16,193 nt of DNA from Spirochaetaceae bacterium (GCA_031258615.1 JAIRMP010000002.1:1-16193); one strand, 5' to 3'; shown: positions 6,754-14,351, numbered from the stretch's first letter. Made by a program: numbers and translations. Notes: generated by a model from the sequence alone, not told the origin.

Positions 6754-7337
6754 ACAATTTTATCGTGCCGGCTGTTTTTTCGGGCTTTGCCTTCAACCTG
6801 GTACTGAAATTCGGGCTGGGTGCAAGAGAAATTTTTGAAAACCGGGAACATCCGTTAACAAACTACCTGTTTCAATGGTTAACCATGTTTATTGCCGTAT
6901 TCGTTTCATGGTTAATTTTTACATTCATACTGTCTCCGTTGACGCTGGGTTTTTTTGAATACTTTTTACTGTTTCCGCTGACAGTTTTTTTATCTTTCAG
7001 TCTGGAAAATATGCTGCTCGTACTGCTTCCGGGAAATTTGACTCAACACAAGGGGTTTTCCGCCTATTCCTCATACTCCGGTCTCGTACTGACCGCGCTG
7101 ATACTGACTCTGCGCCTTGCGGATACCACTCCGGACGCTCTGATACTCTCTTTCGGTTTTTCCTCAGGTGTATTTTTTTCCATTGTTTTGTTAAGAATGA
7201 TAAAAATCCGCATGAAAAATGAAAAAATCATGCCTATTTTCAGCGGACAGCCGTTGTTGCTAACGTCTATGGCGTTGCTTTCTCTCGTTTTTTCATCAAT
7301 AGCATACATTACGCTGTTGTATCCGTTGAGCTTCTAG
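6750..7337 (+). CDS. rnfA: RnfA-like membrane subunit lacking every cysteine
   Basis: A 195-residue protein with six hydrophobic stretches, of the length and topology of RnfA/NqrE. The C-terminal block MPIFSGQPLLLTSMALLSLVF (161-181) matches the VPxxFKGxPIxLIxAGLMSLAF end of RnfA, and the N-terminus follows the VNNFVLVQFLGLCPF pattern only loosely. The two cysteines of classical RnfA that hold the membrane Fe-S centre are both gone: LGLCPF has become FGLGARE (21-27), and the TTNCAVLG region reads SYSGLVLTAL (108-117). There is no cysteine anywhere in the protein. A GAGGAAA ribosome binding site lies upstream inside rnfE, and ATGA overlap couples the two. It is followed by 45 bases and then the GH57-like gene rather than rnfB. 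Confidence 0.8.
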   Translation: MNNFIVPAVFSGFAFNLVLKFGLGAREIFENREHPLTNYLFQWLTMFIAVFVSWLIFTFILSPLTLGFFEYFLLFPLTVFLSFSLENMLLVLLPGNLTQHKGFSAYSSYSGLVLTALILTLRLADTTPDALILSFGFSSGVFFSIVLLRMIKIRMKNEKIMPIFSGQPLLLTSMALLSLVFSSIAYITLLYPLSF

Positions 7338-7382
7338 ATGTTGTCAAACCCAAAAACGAATATTAGTATGGTTTAGTAGATC

Positions 7383-9287
7383 ATGAGCTGTGCATTAACT
7401 GTTATTTTAGGTATACATTATCATCTTTCCAATGGTTCCGATACACGTATGTTTGAGCGGCTTTACTGGGAAAAAATACGGCCCGTATTGACGACTTTGC
7501 ACAAATTTCCCAGAATTTCGGCGGTACTGCACTTTTCGGGTTCGCTGTGGTACTGGATAGAACGGAATCATTGGGAAATTCTGATGTTGACTGCGGAAAT
7601 GGTGAAGCGTAAACAACTTGAGCTGCTAAGCGGCGGATTCTATGAACCTCTGATGCCGATAATAAGTTACAATGACCGGCTGGGGCACATTGAGATGCTG
7701 ACCACATACCTGCGTAAACATTTCGGTAAGCGTACACAGGGATGCTACCTGCCGGAACTTGCCTGGGAAGTTTCCATGCCCAGCGTTCTTTCATCATGTA
7801 ACATAGCCTATACATTTATTGACGAATCCTGTTTTTCTGACATCGGAATAAAAGAAAGGGACCTTTACAAACCGTACATAAGTGAAGACAAGGGAAAGCT
7901 TGTTACAGTATTTCCCGTTTCAAAGCATCTTGCGTTCAGCCTGGAAAAAAATACAAACGCTACGCTCGAACACCTGCTCTCTGATTCTGAAGGAAAAAAC
8001 AGAATAGTAAGCGTTTTTCCGTTGTGCCTTAACAGTGGATGCGCGGACGATACGGTTGAAGCATCAGTATTTTCATTTTTATCCAAACTATCCGCATACG
8101 AAAATAAAATTGATTTTTCGCTGCCTTCAAAGTTGATAAAAAACCTTTCATATTTACAGAAGATATATTTTCCGCAGAAAGCCGTAAAAAATGTTTTTAT
8201 CGAATACCCTGAAACAAACCATCTTTACGCAAAGATGGTTTTTGTCCGCGCCCTTATAGACCAAATGCGCGGAGACAAGATTTGTAAACAGCGTGCATAC
8301 GAAGAATTATGGAAGGCTCAGGATTACGACCTTTACTGTGGTTCAAACTGGGGTAAGATAAATCAGGGAGAAATCAGAAGCGCCGCTTACAAGGCCCTTT
8401 TGGAGGCGGAAAATATGGCGCGCGGCTACAACAACTTCACCCCGTCACTTATAGCTTTTGATTTTGATTTTGACGGTGTAAAAGAATACCTGTTTCAGGG
8501 TGAAGAGATTAACTGTTTTATCAACGAGACAGGCGCCAACATATTTGAATTGGACTATATTCCACGCGCATGGAACTATGCAGTCAGCGCGGTCCTTAAC
8601 AGCAAATGTTATTCATTCCGTGATATACTTGCGCCGCCCGGCTTTTCGTATTCACATGCAATAAACAACGACAATTCCGGTGTACGCTTGTGCGGTGATG
8701 AATGTTATGAAATGACAGGCATGGATCGTCAGCGCTGCAAACTGTGTTTCAGGCTGCCGGCAACTGACGATAACAGCGGCGCAGGCAATTTTTCTGCCAT
8801 TCAAATTGAAAAAATATTCAACCTGAGAAAAAATACGCTCAGCGTAACATACTGTGTAACCAATAAGGGTACAACAGAAAAGGAATTTATTTTTATACCG
8901 GAACTTAATATGTTTTTTTCGGATAACGGCAGAAACGGCCTGCGCATATACTCATACAATGAGTATGAATCATTTTCAAAACACAGTGAAAAAAAAGATG
9001 CCTTACCCGTTGAAGGCGGCGGTGACTTGACAGTTTTAGACGCTGCTGCCATTGATTTTCAGGACATACGCAACGAGGTTATCATCAATCTAAGCGCCGA
9101 TACGAAATTTGACGCCTGGATATTTTTCAAACCCGTAAGCAGCGGCTTAAAAACGAACAACTCATGCCGCCAATCAAACCGAATTCTGGTATGTAAACGC
9201 CTCAAACTGGCGGAAAACGCCGTATACAATATCAAGTTCGACCTTACATTTACCAGCGCGTCCCACCCCATCCAGTATCGTCAATGA
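7383..9287 (+). CDS. GH57-like protein (alpha-amylase/4-alpha-glucanotransferase type), probably catalytically altered
   Basis: A 634-residue protein with the architecture of GH57 4-alpha-glucanotransferases: an N-terminal (beta/alpha)7-type catalytic domain (about 5-290), a helical region and a C-terminal beta domain of the DUF1925/DUF1926 kind. The family's early motif HxH is present (IHYHL, 11-15), as are LHFSGSLWYWIE (49-60), SGGFYEPLMP (83-92) and the nucleophile block CYLPELAWE (121-129; E125 is the expected nucleophile). The acid/base block, usually DGEKFG near residue 215, is not found; the region reads VFPLCLNSGCADDTVE (211-226). The usual HGxFGGLY block reads CGSNWGKINQ. The protein may bind glucan without cleaving it, or use a shifted acid. 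There is no signal peptide and no strong ribosome binding site. The gene sits 45 bases after rnfA, same strand, in the place of rnfB. Confidence 0.8.
   Translation: MSCALTVILGIHYHLSNGSDTRMFERLYWEKIRPVLTTLHKFPRISAVLHFSGSLWYWIERNHWEILMLTAEMVKRKQLELLSGGFYEPLMPIISYNDRLGHIEMLTTYLRKHFGKRTQGCYLPELAWEVSMPSVLSSCNIAYTFIDESCFSDIGIKERDLYKPYISEDKGKLVTVFPVSKHLAFSLEKNTNATLEHLLSDSEGKNRIVSVFPLCLNSGCADDTVEASVFSFLSKLSAYENKIDFSLPSKLIKNLSYLQKIYFPQKAVKNVFIEYPETNHLYAKMVFVRALIDQMRGDKICKQRAYEELWKAQDYDLYCGSNWGKINQGEIRSAAYKALLEAENMARGYNNFTPSLIAFDFDFDGVKEYLFQGEEINCFINETGANIFELDYIPRAWNYAVSAVLNSKCYSFRDILAPPGFSYSHAINNDNSGVRLCGDECYEMTGMDRQRCKLCFRLPATDDNSGAGNFSAIQIEKIFNLRKNTLSVTYCVTNKGTTEKEFIFIPELNMFFSDNGRNGLRIYSYNEYESFSKHSEKKDALPVEGGGDLTVLDAAAIDFQDIRNEVIINLSADTKFDAWIFFKPVSSGLKTNNSCRQSNRILVCKRLKLAENAVYNIKFDLTFTSASHPIQYRQ
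8216..8243 (+). other. Perfect 11-bp hairpin inside the GH57-like gene
   Basis: AAACCATCTTT (8216-8226) pairs perfectly with AAAGATGGTTT (8231-8241) across the tetraloop ACGC, and two more T follow before a G. The shape resembles a weak intrinsic terminator or an mRNA processing hairpin. It lies within codons for NHLYAKMVFV, so it may equally be chance. Confidence 0.4.
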
Positions 9288-9329
9288 ACCGTCCCGGCGC
9301 AAAGGCGCGAACAAGTTTGCGGCGGGGTA
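9281..9329 (-). repeat. Hairpin-bearing dispersed repeat, copy B (inverted relative to copy A)
   Basis: Reads on the minus strand as TACCcCGCCGCAAACTTGTT, a hairpin, then CGGTTCATTGA, and is about 80% identical by eye to 922-969. Within it CCCGGCGCAAA (9293-9303) pairs with TTTGCGGCGGG (9316-9326) with a single mismatch, a stem that could serve both converging transcripts. No T-run follows on either side. The repeat includes the stop codon of the GH57-like gene and fills the 89-bp space before the convergent helicase gene. Confidence 0.55.
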
Positions 9330-9376
9330 TCGTGTAAGAAACTTTGCGAATAACATGACCGTTTGGGCATTGTGTC

Positions 9377-12300
9377 TCAAAGCGGGGCATTGTCCCGGCT
9401 CGGCCGGTCAAAGAGCGCGCGGAGTTCGGCCTGGCTCATAGAGGCGAGCCATGACTCACCTGAACCAACTGTCATATCGGCAAGCTCTTTTTTACTTTTC
9501 AGCATGGCGTCGATTTTTTCTTCAAAACTGTTTTTGGTGATGAAGCGGTGGACGAACACGTTGCGTTTCTGCCCTATGCGGAAGGCGCGGTCTGTCGCCT
9601 GCGCTTCGACGGCGGGGTTGTACCACAAATCGTAGTGGATTACATGGCTGGCCGCCGTCAGGTTGAGGCCGAGACCGCCGGCGCGGAGGCTCACGAGCAT
9701 GATGTTTGCGGCGCCGTCATTCTGGAAGGCGTCCACCACAGCGGCGCGTTTTGCCTGGCTCATGCCGCCGTGGTACAGCAGCGCGGGCTCGCCCGCCTCG
9801 TCCCGTATGATGGCGGCCAAACATTCCAATGTTTCTACATACTGGCTGAAAATCAACACCTTTTCACCGCCGCCCAGAATCTCGTCAAGCAGGGTAAGAA
9901 GCAGCGCCGCCTTGCCGGACAGCTTTGAAACGGCAGGGCTCTCCTTGTCGTACACGCGGGGATGGTCGCATATCTGCTTGAGCGACGTTAGCAGTTGAAG
10001 TATAAGGGTATGACGGGCTGGGGTGGTGTCTTCATCAGCCAGTTTCTCCAGTTTTTCCATGCTGACCCGGACAACGCTTTCGTACAGGGCGGCCTGCTCC
10101 TTTTGCAGCGCGGCGTACTCGTCGCTGGTGATCTTATCCGGCAGATCGCTGATGATCGTTTTGTCTGTTTTCAGGCGGCGCAGCAGAAACGGCGAAGTGA
10201 TGTTCCGCAGCCTGTTTGCCGCTTCCTTGTTCCGCATTATTTCTATGGGGCGGCGGAATTCGCTCTGAAACTGCTCCGCCCCGCCCAGGTAACCTGGCAG
10301 GATGAAATCGAACAGCGAGCGCATATCCTCAAGGCGATTTTCTACCGGCGTACCGGAAAGAGCGATTTTGAACCGCGCTTGCAGCGCCTTCACCGTTTTC
10401 GAGCCTCGCGTCGCCGCGTTTTTCAGCAGGTGCGCCTCGTCAACGATGAGCAGCGCGAATACTTCGCCGCACAAAGCGCTCTTGTCGCGTACCGCCGTCT
10501 GGTACGTTGTTAAAAAGACATCGGCGTCGCTCCCAAGGGTACGTTCCTTGCCGTGGTAGCGGTAAACGTTAAGGGCCGGAGCAAAACGGCGCAGTTCGCG
10601 CTCCCAGTTTTCAAGTAGCGCGGCGGGGGCTATGATGAGGCAGCGCCCGTCTGCGCCGTCAGCCTCGCCGCCGTCAGTCTGGACGCCGCAGAGCCCCTCA
10701 GCTTTGAGGCGGAGCAGCACGGCAATAGCCTGTATCGTTTTGCCCAGCCCCATGTCGTCCGCGATCACGCAGCCAAAACCGGCGTAGAGCAGGGACAGCG
10801 CCCAGTTGTAGCCGCGCAGTTGGTAGGGGCGAAGCTCAGCGCAAAGGTCAGGCGGAGGCGGAAAATCTTTTTTGTCAAAGACTTTTTCCATCAGCTTTTG
10901 CGCGGGGGCGGACAGCACGGTATCGCCCGAAAAATGCGACTTGAGGAAATCGTTTGCCGAAACCCCTCTGTTCGCATCCTCGGACGCCGCCTTAAACAGG
11001 CGGGCAAGCTCGTCCGGGTCTATCAGTATGAATTTGTCCTTGAACTTTACAACCTTGCTTTTCTGTTTTACCAGCGCCGCGAATTCGGCGGCGCTCAGCA
11101 GATCGCCGCCTATCGCGACACGCCATTCAAACGTCAACAGGGACGGAAGATCAAGGTAGCTCACCAAGGAAGCGCCGGCCGCCTTCTGATCGGCATTAAG
11201 CACGAGACGCGGCTTCAACTCACGGTGCAGTTTCTTGGGCAGTACCACTTCGATACCAAGACGCCCCAACAGGAGTGAGGCTTCGTCCAGGAACGCGGCA
11301 AGGCGTTCTTCACTCAACATGACGGAAGGCTTAGCAAGAAGCTGCCGTATCTCAGGCAGGTAGTTTGACAGCGCGGTCGGCGCTTTCAGCACTTCGATAC
11401 CGCCGGTTTTTTTTGCCGCATCCTTTAGCGGGACCTTTTTACCGTCAAGCGCTACATCCATAGCCAGGTTAAAAACCAGGGCGGAGGACTCGTCATCTCT
11501 TTTCCCCGTGCGTTCTTTGAGCAAGACACGGTAGCTGTACGCGGAAAAATCCGTGTACAGCACGGTAAGCCAGCGGCCTATAGCCTGCGGGATCGAACGG
11601 AACGCCGGGGTAGAGACATCAAGGCTTGCCCCTTCGAAAAAGAGCGCGGAGAGATTCCTGAATTCCGTCCCACCGCCTGCACTCTTGAAACCTGAACGTC
11701 TGGTATATTCGGCAAGAATGGTGGACGAGAGCAGGTTGAAAACGCCCCGTCCGTCCGCGTAAACATTCTTGCCGTGCAGCTTCAGCATCCCGTCCTCCAT
11801 ACCGGAGATCGCGGCAACGGCGCTTTTCAGCTCGGGAAGTTGATCGAAGACGAGCCAGACTATGCGTAATTCACCATCTTGCGGGAACGGGCTCGGTATG
11901 AAAGCTCCGGATGTGATCACGAGGTTGACGAACTTGAACATATAAAACAGAAAACTATAATTTTTGGTTCCCATACCGGTGGAATGTTCGCGGAACGTCA
12001 AAAATAGATCGTATACATCGTGCCGGGTAACAACGCCGTGAATGTCTTCCTGAATCAGCGTCATGTCCGCAAGCGGGGCGGGCTTTTTGCACTCAAGAGT
12101 CCAGCGCGAACGGGAATAGGCCTTTTCTTCCTCTTCGCCGCCTGAGGCCGCGCTCCACAACGGGCGGCGTGAAACGTGATGATAGAATTCGGTCAACACT
12201 ACGGAAAAATCACGTTCCGTGCAGAACGGCGGGGCGGCGGGCAGGAGCGATGTGATAAAGTCGGCGCAGTACGGGACGGCGTTTAACGTGAAATCGGCGC

Positions 12301-12928
12301 CGGCGGCTTCTTCTGTGGAAACTTCTTCCACATCCACCGCCGCCGGGATGGCCGCCTCGTACCGCGCCGTAACGGTAAACGGCGCGGAAAGCGTGTATTC
12401 AAGCGCCGCGCCCGCCTTTTCTTCCAGCGCCGCCAGGTCTATGCCGCGGAGCTTAAAGAGTATGTCAGGCTCCGCGTCAATCGCCCGCGCCAGCACAAAG
12501 TACAGCGCCGCTATGTGTTTACACGTCGAGTACCCTCCCGAATCGGGGCAGTTGCAGGTTTTTTTCATGTCCCGCCATTTTTGGGGTATCAGCGCTACGC
12601 CTTTGCCTTTCAGTTTTTTAAGGAATTCTTCGGGCAGCTCGCCCGAAGCGATACGGGCAAACAACGCCGCGTCATTTTCGATGACCGCCCTAACCTCGGC
12701 CTGTTCCACCTCCGGCATGGGCGGGAAACCGATCTCAACACGGTAGAACGGTTTGTAATGCCCCTTGACCTTTGCCGTTACGCGCCCGTCCTTCACGGCG
12801 AGTTCGACCACCTTGCCCGTGTTCGCGTAAGACTTTCCCCTGTCGAACCGCGCCCCAAGGTTGTACGATTCCAGCACGTCCATGAACCATTTTCCCCACG
12901 GCGTAACGCCATATTGGACACGCGCCAT
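9377..12928 (-). CDS. SWIM zinc finger / SNF2-family helicase (superfamily 2 ATPase)
   Basis: An 1183-residue cytoplasmic protein of the bacterial SNF2 (RapA/HepA-related) group, ATP-driven translocases that remodel protein-DNA or RNA polymerase complexes. A SWIM zinc finger lies near the N-terminus: C125-x-C127 and C136-x-H138, with the sequence CNCPDSGGYSTCKH. A long weakly conserved middle (about 150-700) is typical of large bacterial SNF2 proteins. The motor starts with DDMGLGKT (Walker A lysine K730), then VDEAH (DEAH at 830-833), LSGTPVENRLED, and in the second RecA-like half SLRAGGLGLNLTAA, DLWYNPAVEAQA and DRAFRIGQ (about 1106-1118), carrying the arginine finger. All motor motifs look intact. 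ATG 12928 is preceded by AAGGA at seven bases. The gene is convergent with the GH57-like gene. Confidence 0.93.
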   Translation of the reverse strand: MARVQYGVTPWGKWFMDVLESYNLGARFDRGKSYANTGKVVELAVKDGRVTAKVKGHYKPFYRVEIGFPPMPEVEQAEVRAVIENDAALFARIASGELPEEFLKKLKGKGVALIPQKWRDMKKTCNCPDSGGYSTCKHIAALYFVLARAIDAEPDILFKLRGIDLAALEEKAGAALEYTLSAPFTVTARYEAAIPAAVDVEEVSTEEAAGADFTLNAVPYCADFITSLLPAAPPFCTERDFSVVLTEFYHHVSRRPLWSAASGGEEEEKAYSRSRWTLECKKPAPLADMTLIQEDIHGVVTRHDVYDLFLTFREHSTGMGTKNYSFLFYMFKFVNLVITSGAFIPSPFPQDGELRIVWLVFDQLPELKSAVAAISGMEDGMLKLHGKNVYADGRGVFNLLSSTILAEYTRRSGFKSAGGGTEFRNLSALFFEGASLDVSTPAFRSIPQAIGRWLTVLYTDFSAYSYRVLLKERTGKRDDESSALVFNLAMDVALDGKKVPLKDAAKKTGGIEVLKAPTALSNYLPEIRQLLAKPSVMLSEERLAAFLDEASLLLGRLGIEVVLPKKLHRELKPRLVLNADQKAAGASLVSYLDLPSLLTFEWRVAIGGDLLSAAEFAALVKQKSKVVKFKDKFILIDPDELARLFKAASEDANRGVSANDFLKSHFSGDTVLSAPAQKLMEKVFDKKDFPPPPDLCAELRPYQLRGYNWALSLLYAGFGCVIADDMGLGKTIQAIAVLLRLKAEGLCGVQTDGGEADGADGRCLIIAPAALLENWERELRRFAPALNVYRYHGKERTLGSDADVFLTTYQTAVRDKSALCGEVFALLIVDEAHLLKNAATRGSKTVKALQARFKIALSGTPVENRLEDMRSLFDFILPGYLGGAEQFQSEFRRPIEIMRNKEAANRLRNITSPFLLRRLKTDKTIISDLPDKITSDEYAALQKEQAALYESVVRVSMEKLEKLADEDTTPARHTLILQLLTSLKQICDHPRVYDKESPAVSKLSGKAALLLTLLDEILGGGEKVLIFSQYVETLECLAAIIRDEAGEPALLYHGGMSQAKRAAVVDAFQNDGAANIMLVSLRAGGLGLNLTAASHVIHYDLWYNPAVEAQATDRAFRIGQKRNVFVHRFITKNSFEEKIDAMLKSKKELADMTVGSGESWLASMSQAELRALFDRPSRDNAPL

Positions 12929-12946
12929 ATTTCCATCCTTATGTGG

Positions 12947-13120
12947 AGGGGGGAAGCCTCCCCCCTAGCCCGCACTACGTTGCGGGCTACCCCCCTCTCC
13001 TAGGGGCTCGCGCCCCTAAAACCCCGCACTCTCTCGACCCGCGTGCGGGGTGCGCCATCGGCGCACCCCAAAGCCTAAACCTTCAAGCCCAAAGCCTGGA
13101 CGAGTAAGCGTGGAGCTTAC
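12947..13120. repeat. Cluster of six perfect hairpins upstream of the helicase gene
   Basis: In order: AGGGGGG/CCCCCCT (12947-12966); TAGCCCGCA/TGCGGGCTA (12966-12989, loop CTACGT); TAGGGGC/GCCCCTA (13001-13018, loop TCGC); CCCCGCAC/GTGCGGGG (13022-13050); GGGGTGCGCC/GGCGCACCCC (13047-13069, loop ATC); GTAAGC/GCTTAC (13104-13120, loop GTGGA). The fourth and fifth share GGGG, so they exclude each other. None is followed by a clean T-run. They fill the 236-bp gap between the helicase start and the 3' end of the next gene, which has no other feature I can support. They look like a REP/BIME-style array. Confidence 0.7.
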
Positions 13121-13164
13121 CCATCTATTCAAAAAGCCCCGTTTTCTTCGTTTTTAGTACATTT

Positions 13165-13650
13165 TCAGGTCTGTCCGACCTCATTTTTCCGGCGTTTTTG
13201 GTTTTTGGCAGGGTAGGCAGCCTTGAGCTGCTCGTAAGCGGCGTGGGCTTCGGCGACATTCCGGTCGGCGGCGGACTTAAAATCGGCATAGACTTCCAGG
13301 GCATGGTGGGCGGAATCGCTTCCGGCGGTCATTCTGATGTCTTCAATCAGTTCAAGAAGCTGCCGGGCCTTGTTTTCCACGCCTAAAAGGTTGTGGGTGT
13401 CGTTCCAGTCGGCGCTAAAGGCCGCCATGTCAAAGGCTTTTGAGGTCAACTGCGGGTTTTCCTGCGCCAAAGTGTGCGCCAGTTCAACAAACTGGAAGGT
13501 TTTCGGGCCGGTTTTGAGCAGGTTGCGGCGGTCATCGGCGGTCAACGGCGTAGCGTATGTGGCGAGCGCCTGTAATTGGGCGTCAATGGCGGCCTCCACC
13601 GCCGCGATGACGGTTTCCGGTATGGCTTGATTGTGGCTGTTAGCTTGCAT
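13165..13650 (-). CDS. Small, mostly helical protein of an uncharacterised family
   Basis: A 161-residue soluble protein, Ala-rich and predicted largely alpha-helical, with a basic C-terminal tail (PAKNQKRRKNEVGQT). It has the pattern of an uncharacterised bacterial family with a central LTADDRRNLLKTGPKTFQFVE block (residues 36-56), then a conserved NPQL (about 65-68), a long second helical hairpin and a TAGSDSAHHALEVYADFKSAA segment (about 108-128). I recall such proteins from varied bacteria, often as lineage-specific multicopy genes, but their function is unknown. No membrane segment, signal peptide or metal motif is seen. ATG 13650 follows AAGGAG at five bases, a strong site. The gene is divergent from the methyltransferase remnant. 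Confidence 0.75.
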   Translation of the reverse strand: MQANSHNQAIPETVIAAVEAAIDAQLQALATYATPLTADDRRNLLKTGPKTFQFVELAHTLAQENPQLTSKAFDMAAFSADWNDTHNLLGVENKARQLLELIEDIRMTAGSDSAHHALEVYADFKSAADRNVAEAHAAYEQLKAAYPAKNQKRRKNEVGQT

Positions 13651-13747
13651 AAAATCTCCTTCGTTTTTGATGTCGGCTTATTGTAGCTTCGCTGAAAATT
13701 TGATGCAAGCTGCTAAAAGTAAGATTGCCGCATTTTGCGGAAACAAC

Positions 13748-13800
13748 GTGACAGAAAAATCTTTTTAATGTAATATTTAGCAAGATTATACATCTGTCAC
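13748..13800. promoter_or_regulatory. Divergent promoter region bounded by an 8-bp inverted repeat
   Basis: GTGACAGA (13748-13755) and TCTGTCAC (13793-13800) are perfect inverted copies around an AT-rich core. On the plus strand, GTGACA (13748-13753) with a 17-base spacer and TAATAT (13771-13776) make a plausible promoter for the methyltransferase gene. On the minus strand, TATAAT (complement of 13785-13790) is a perfect -10 box for the small helical protein gene, although its -35 is poor. The paired arms could also be an operator. Confidence 0.4.
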
Positions 13801-13832
13801 AAGAGATTTGACCGCTGTGAAAAGGAGATAAA

Positions 13833-14300
13833 ATGAACGAAATGATTAACTTGACAAGTCTATACGAAAAATACATCGGTACTTCCCAAGATATGTCCGT
13901 GTGTTTTAACGAACACACCTATAAACCCAATATGGACTGGGAAAACGATTGGTTGTCATACATATTTTGTGCCTTTAGAGTTTTAAAGACTGAATGTCAA
14001 AGAAAATATAAAAACATCTTAATTATTGGCTCGGGAAGCGGCGTTGATGCAATCGGGGCAATTAAAATATTTGCTCCCAATAATATAACAATTACGGATA
14101 TTATGTCCGGGACATTGCCTGTAATAAAAACTAATGTCGAGAAGTATGCGCAAAATTGCAGCTTTGAAATTATTAAAAGTGACTTATTTGAAAATGTACC
14201 GTTACAAAAGTACGATTTAATTTATGAAAATTTACCCAATAGAGTTGTTTGGAAACTTCAGTTTCCGCGCCCACTTCCATTAAAAAACGCAGTTTTGTAA
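13833..14300 (+). pseudogene. Truncated AT-rich SAM-dependent methyltransferase
   Basis: The frame begins at ATG 13833 after a strong AAAGGAG (13821-13827) and encodes 155 residues. It shows a class I methyltransferase motif I, ILIIGSGSGVDAIGA (62-76), an acidic end of beta 2 (TITDI), a motif III-like SDLFENVP, and a motif IV region KYDLIYENLPN that stops at the catalytic loop. From about 14233 the composition changes abruptly and the frame ends in an unrelated tail (RVVWKLQFPRPLPLKNAVL). The second half of a Rossmann methyltransferase is missing, so it is probably inactive. The gene is distinctly more AT-rich than its neighbours, which suggests acquisition by transfer. Its target (protein, small molecule or nucleic acid) cannot be told; a YENLPN motif IV is not the NPPY of DNA-adenine enzymes. 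Confidence 0.7.
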
Positions 14301-14351
14301 GGCTGAAAGCCTGAAAAACCGCAAGACTGTGAGACAACCAACCGGGTTGTC
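14251..14351. repeat. Hairpin-rich repeat-like segment at the methyltransferase break point
   Basis: Three short perfect stems follow one another: GGAAAC/GTTTCC with loop TTCA (14251-14266), AGGCT/AGCCT with loop GAA (14300-14312), and GACAACC/GGTTGTC with loop AACCG (14333-14351). The segment starts within about 20 bases of the point where the methyltransferase homology stops, so a repeat insertion or a deletion ending in a repeat is a natural explanation. No second full copy occurs in the window. Confidence 0.4.

Noticed and set aside
9548..11278. Several plus-strand frames of 80-172 codons opposite the helicase gene
   Set aside because: The minus-strand frame contains all SNF2 motor motifs; the plus frames are antisense shadows.
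12219..13003. Plus-strand frames of 162-175 codons opposite the helicase N-terminus
   Set aside because: Antisense to the SWIM region and biased in composition; not genes.
13171..13185. AGGTC/GACCT stem at the 3' end of the small helical protein gene as a terminator
   Set aside because: Only 5 bp, includes the stop codon region and lacks a following T-run.
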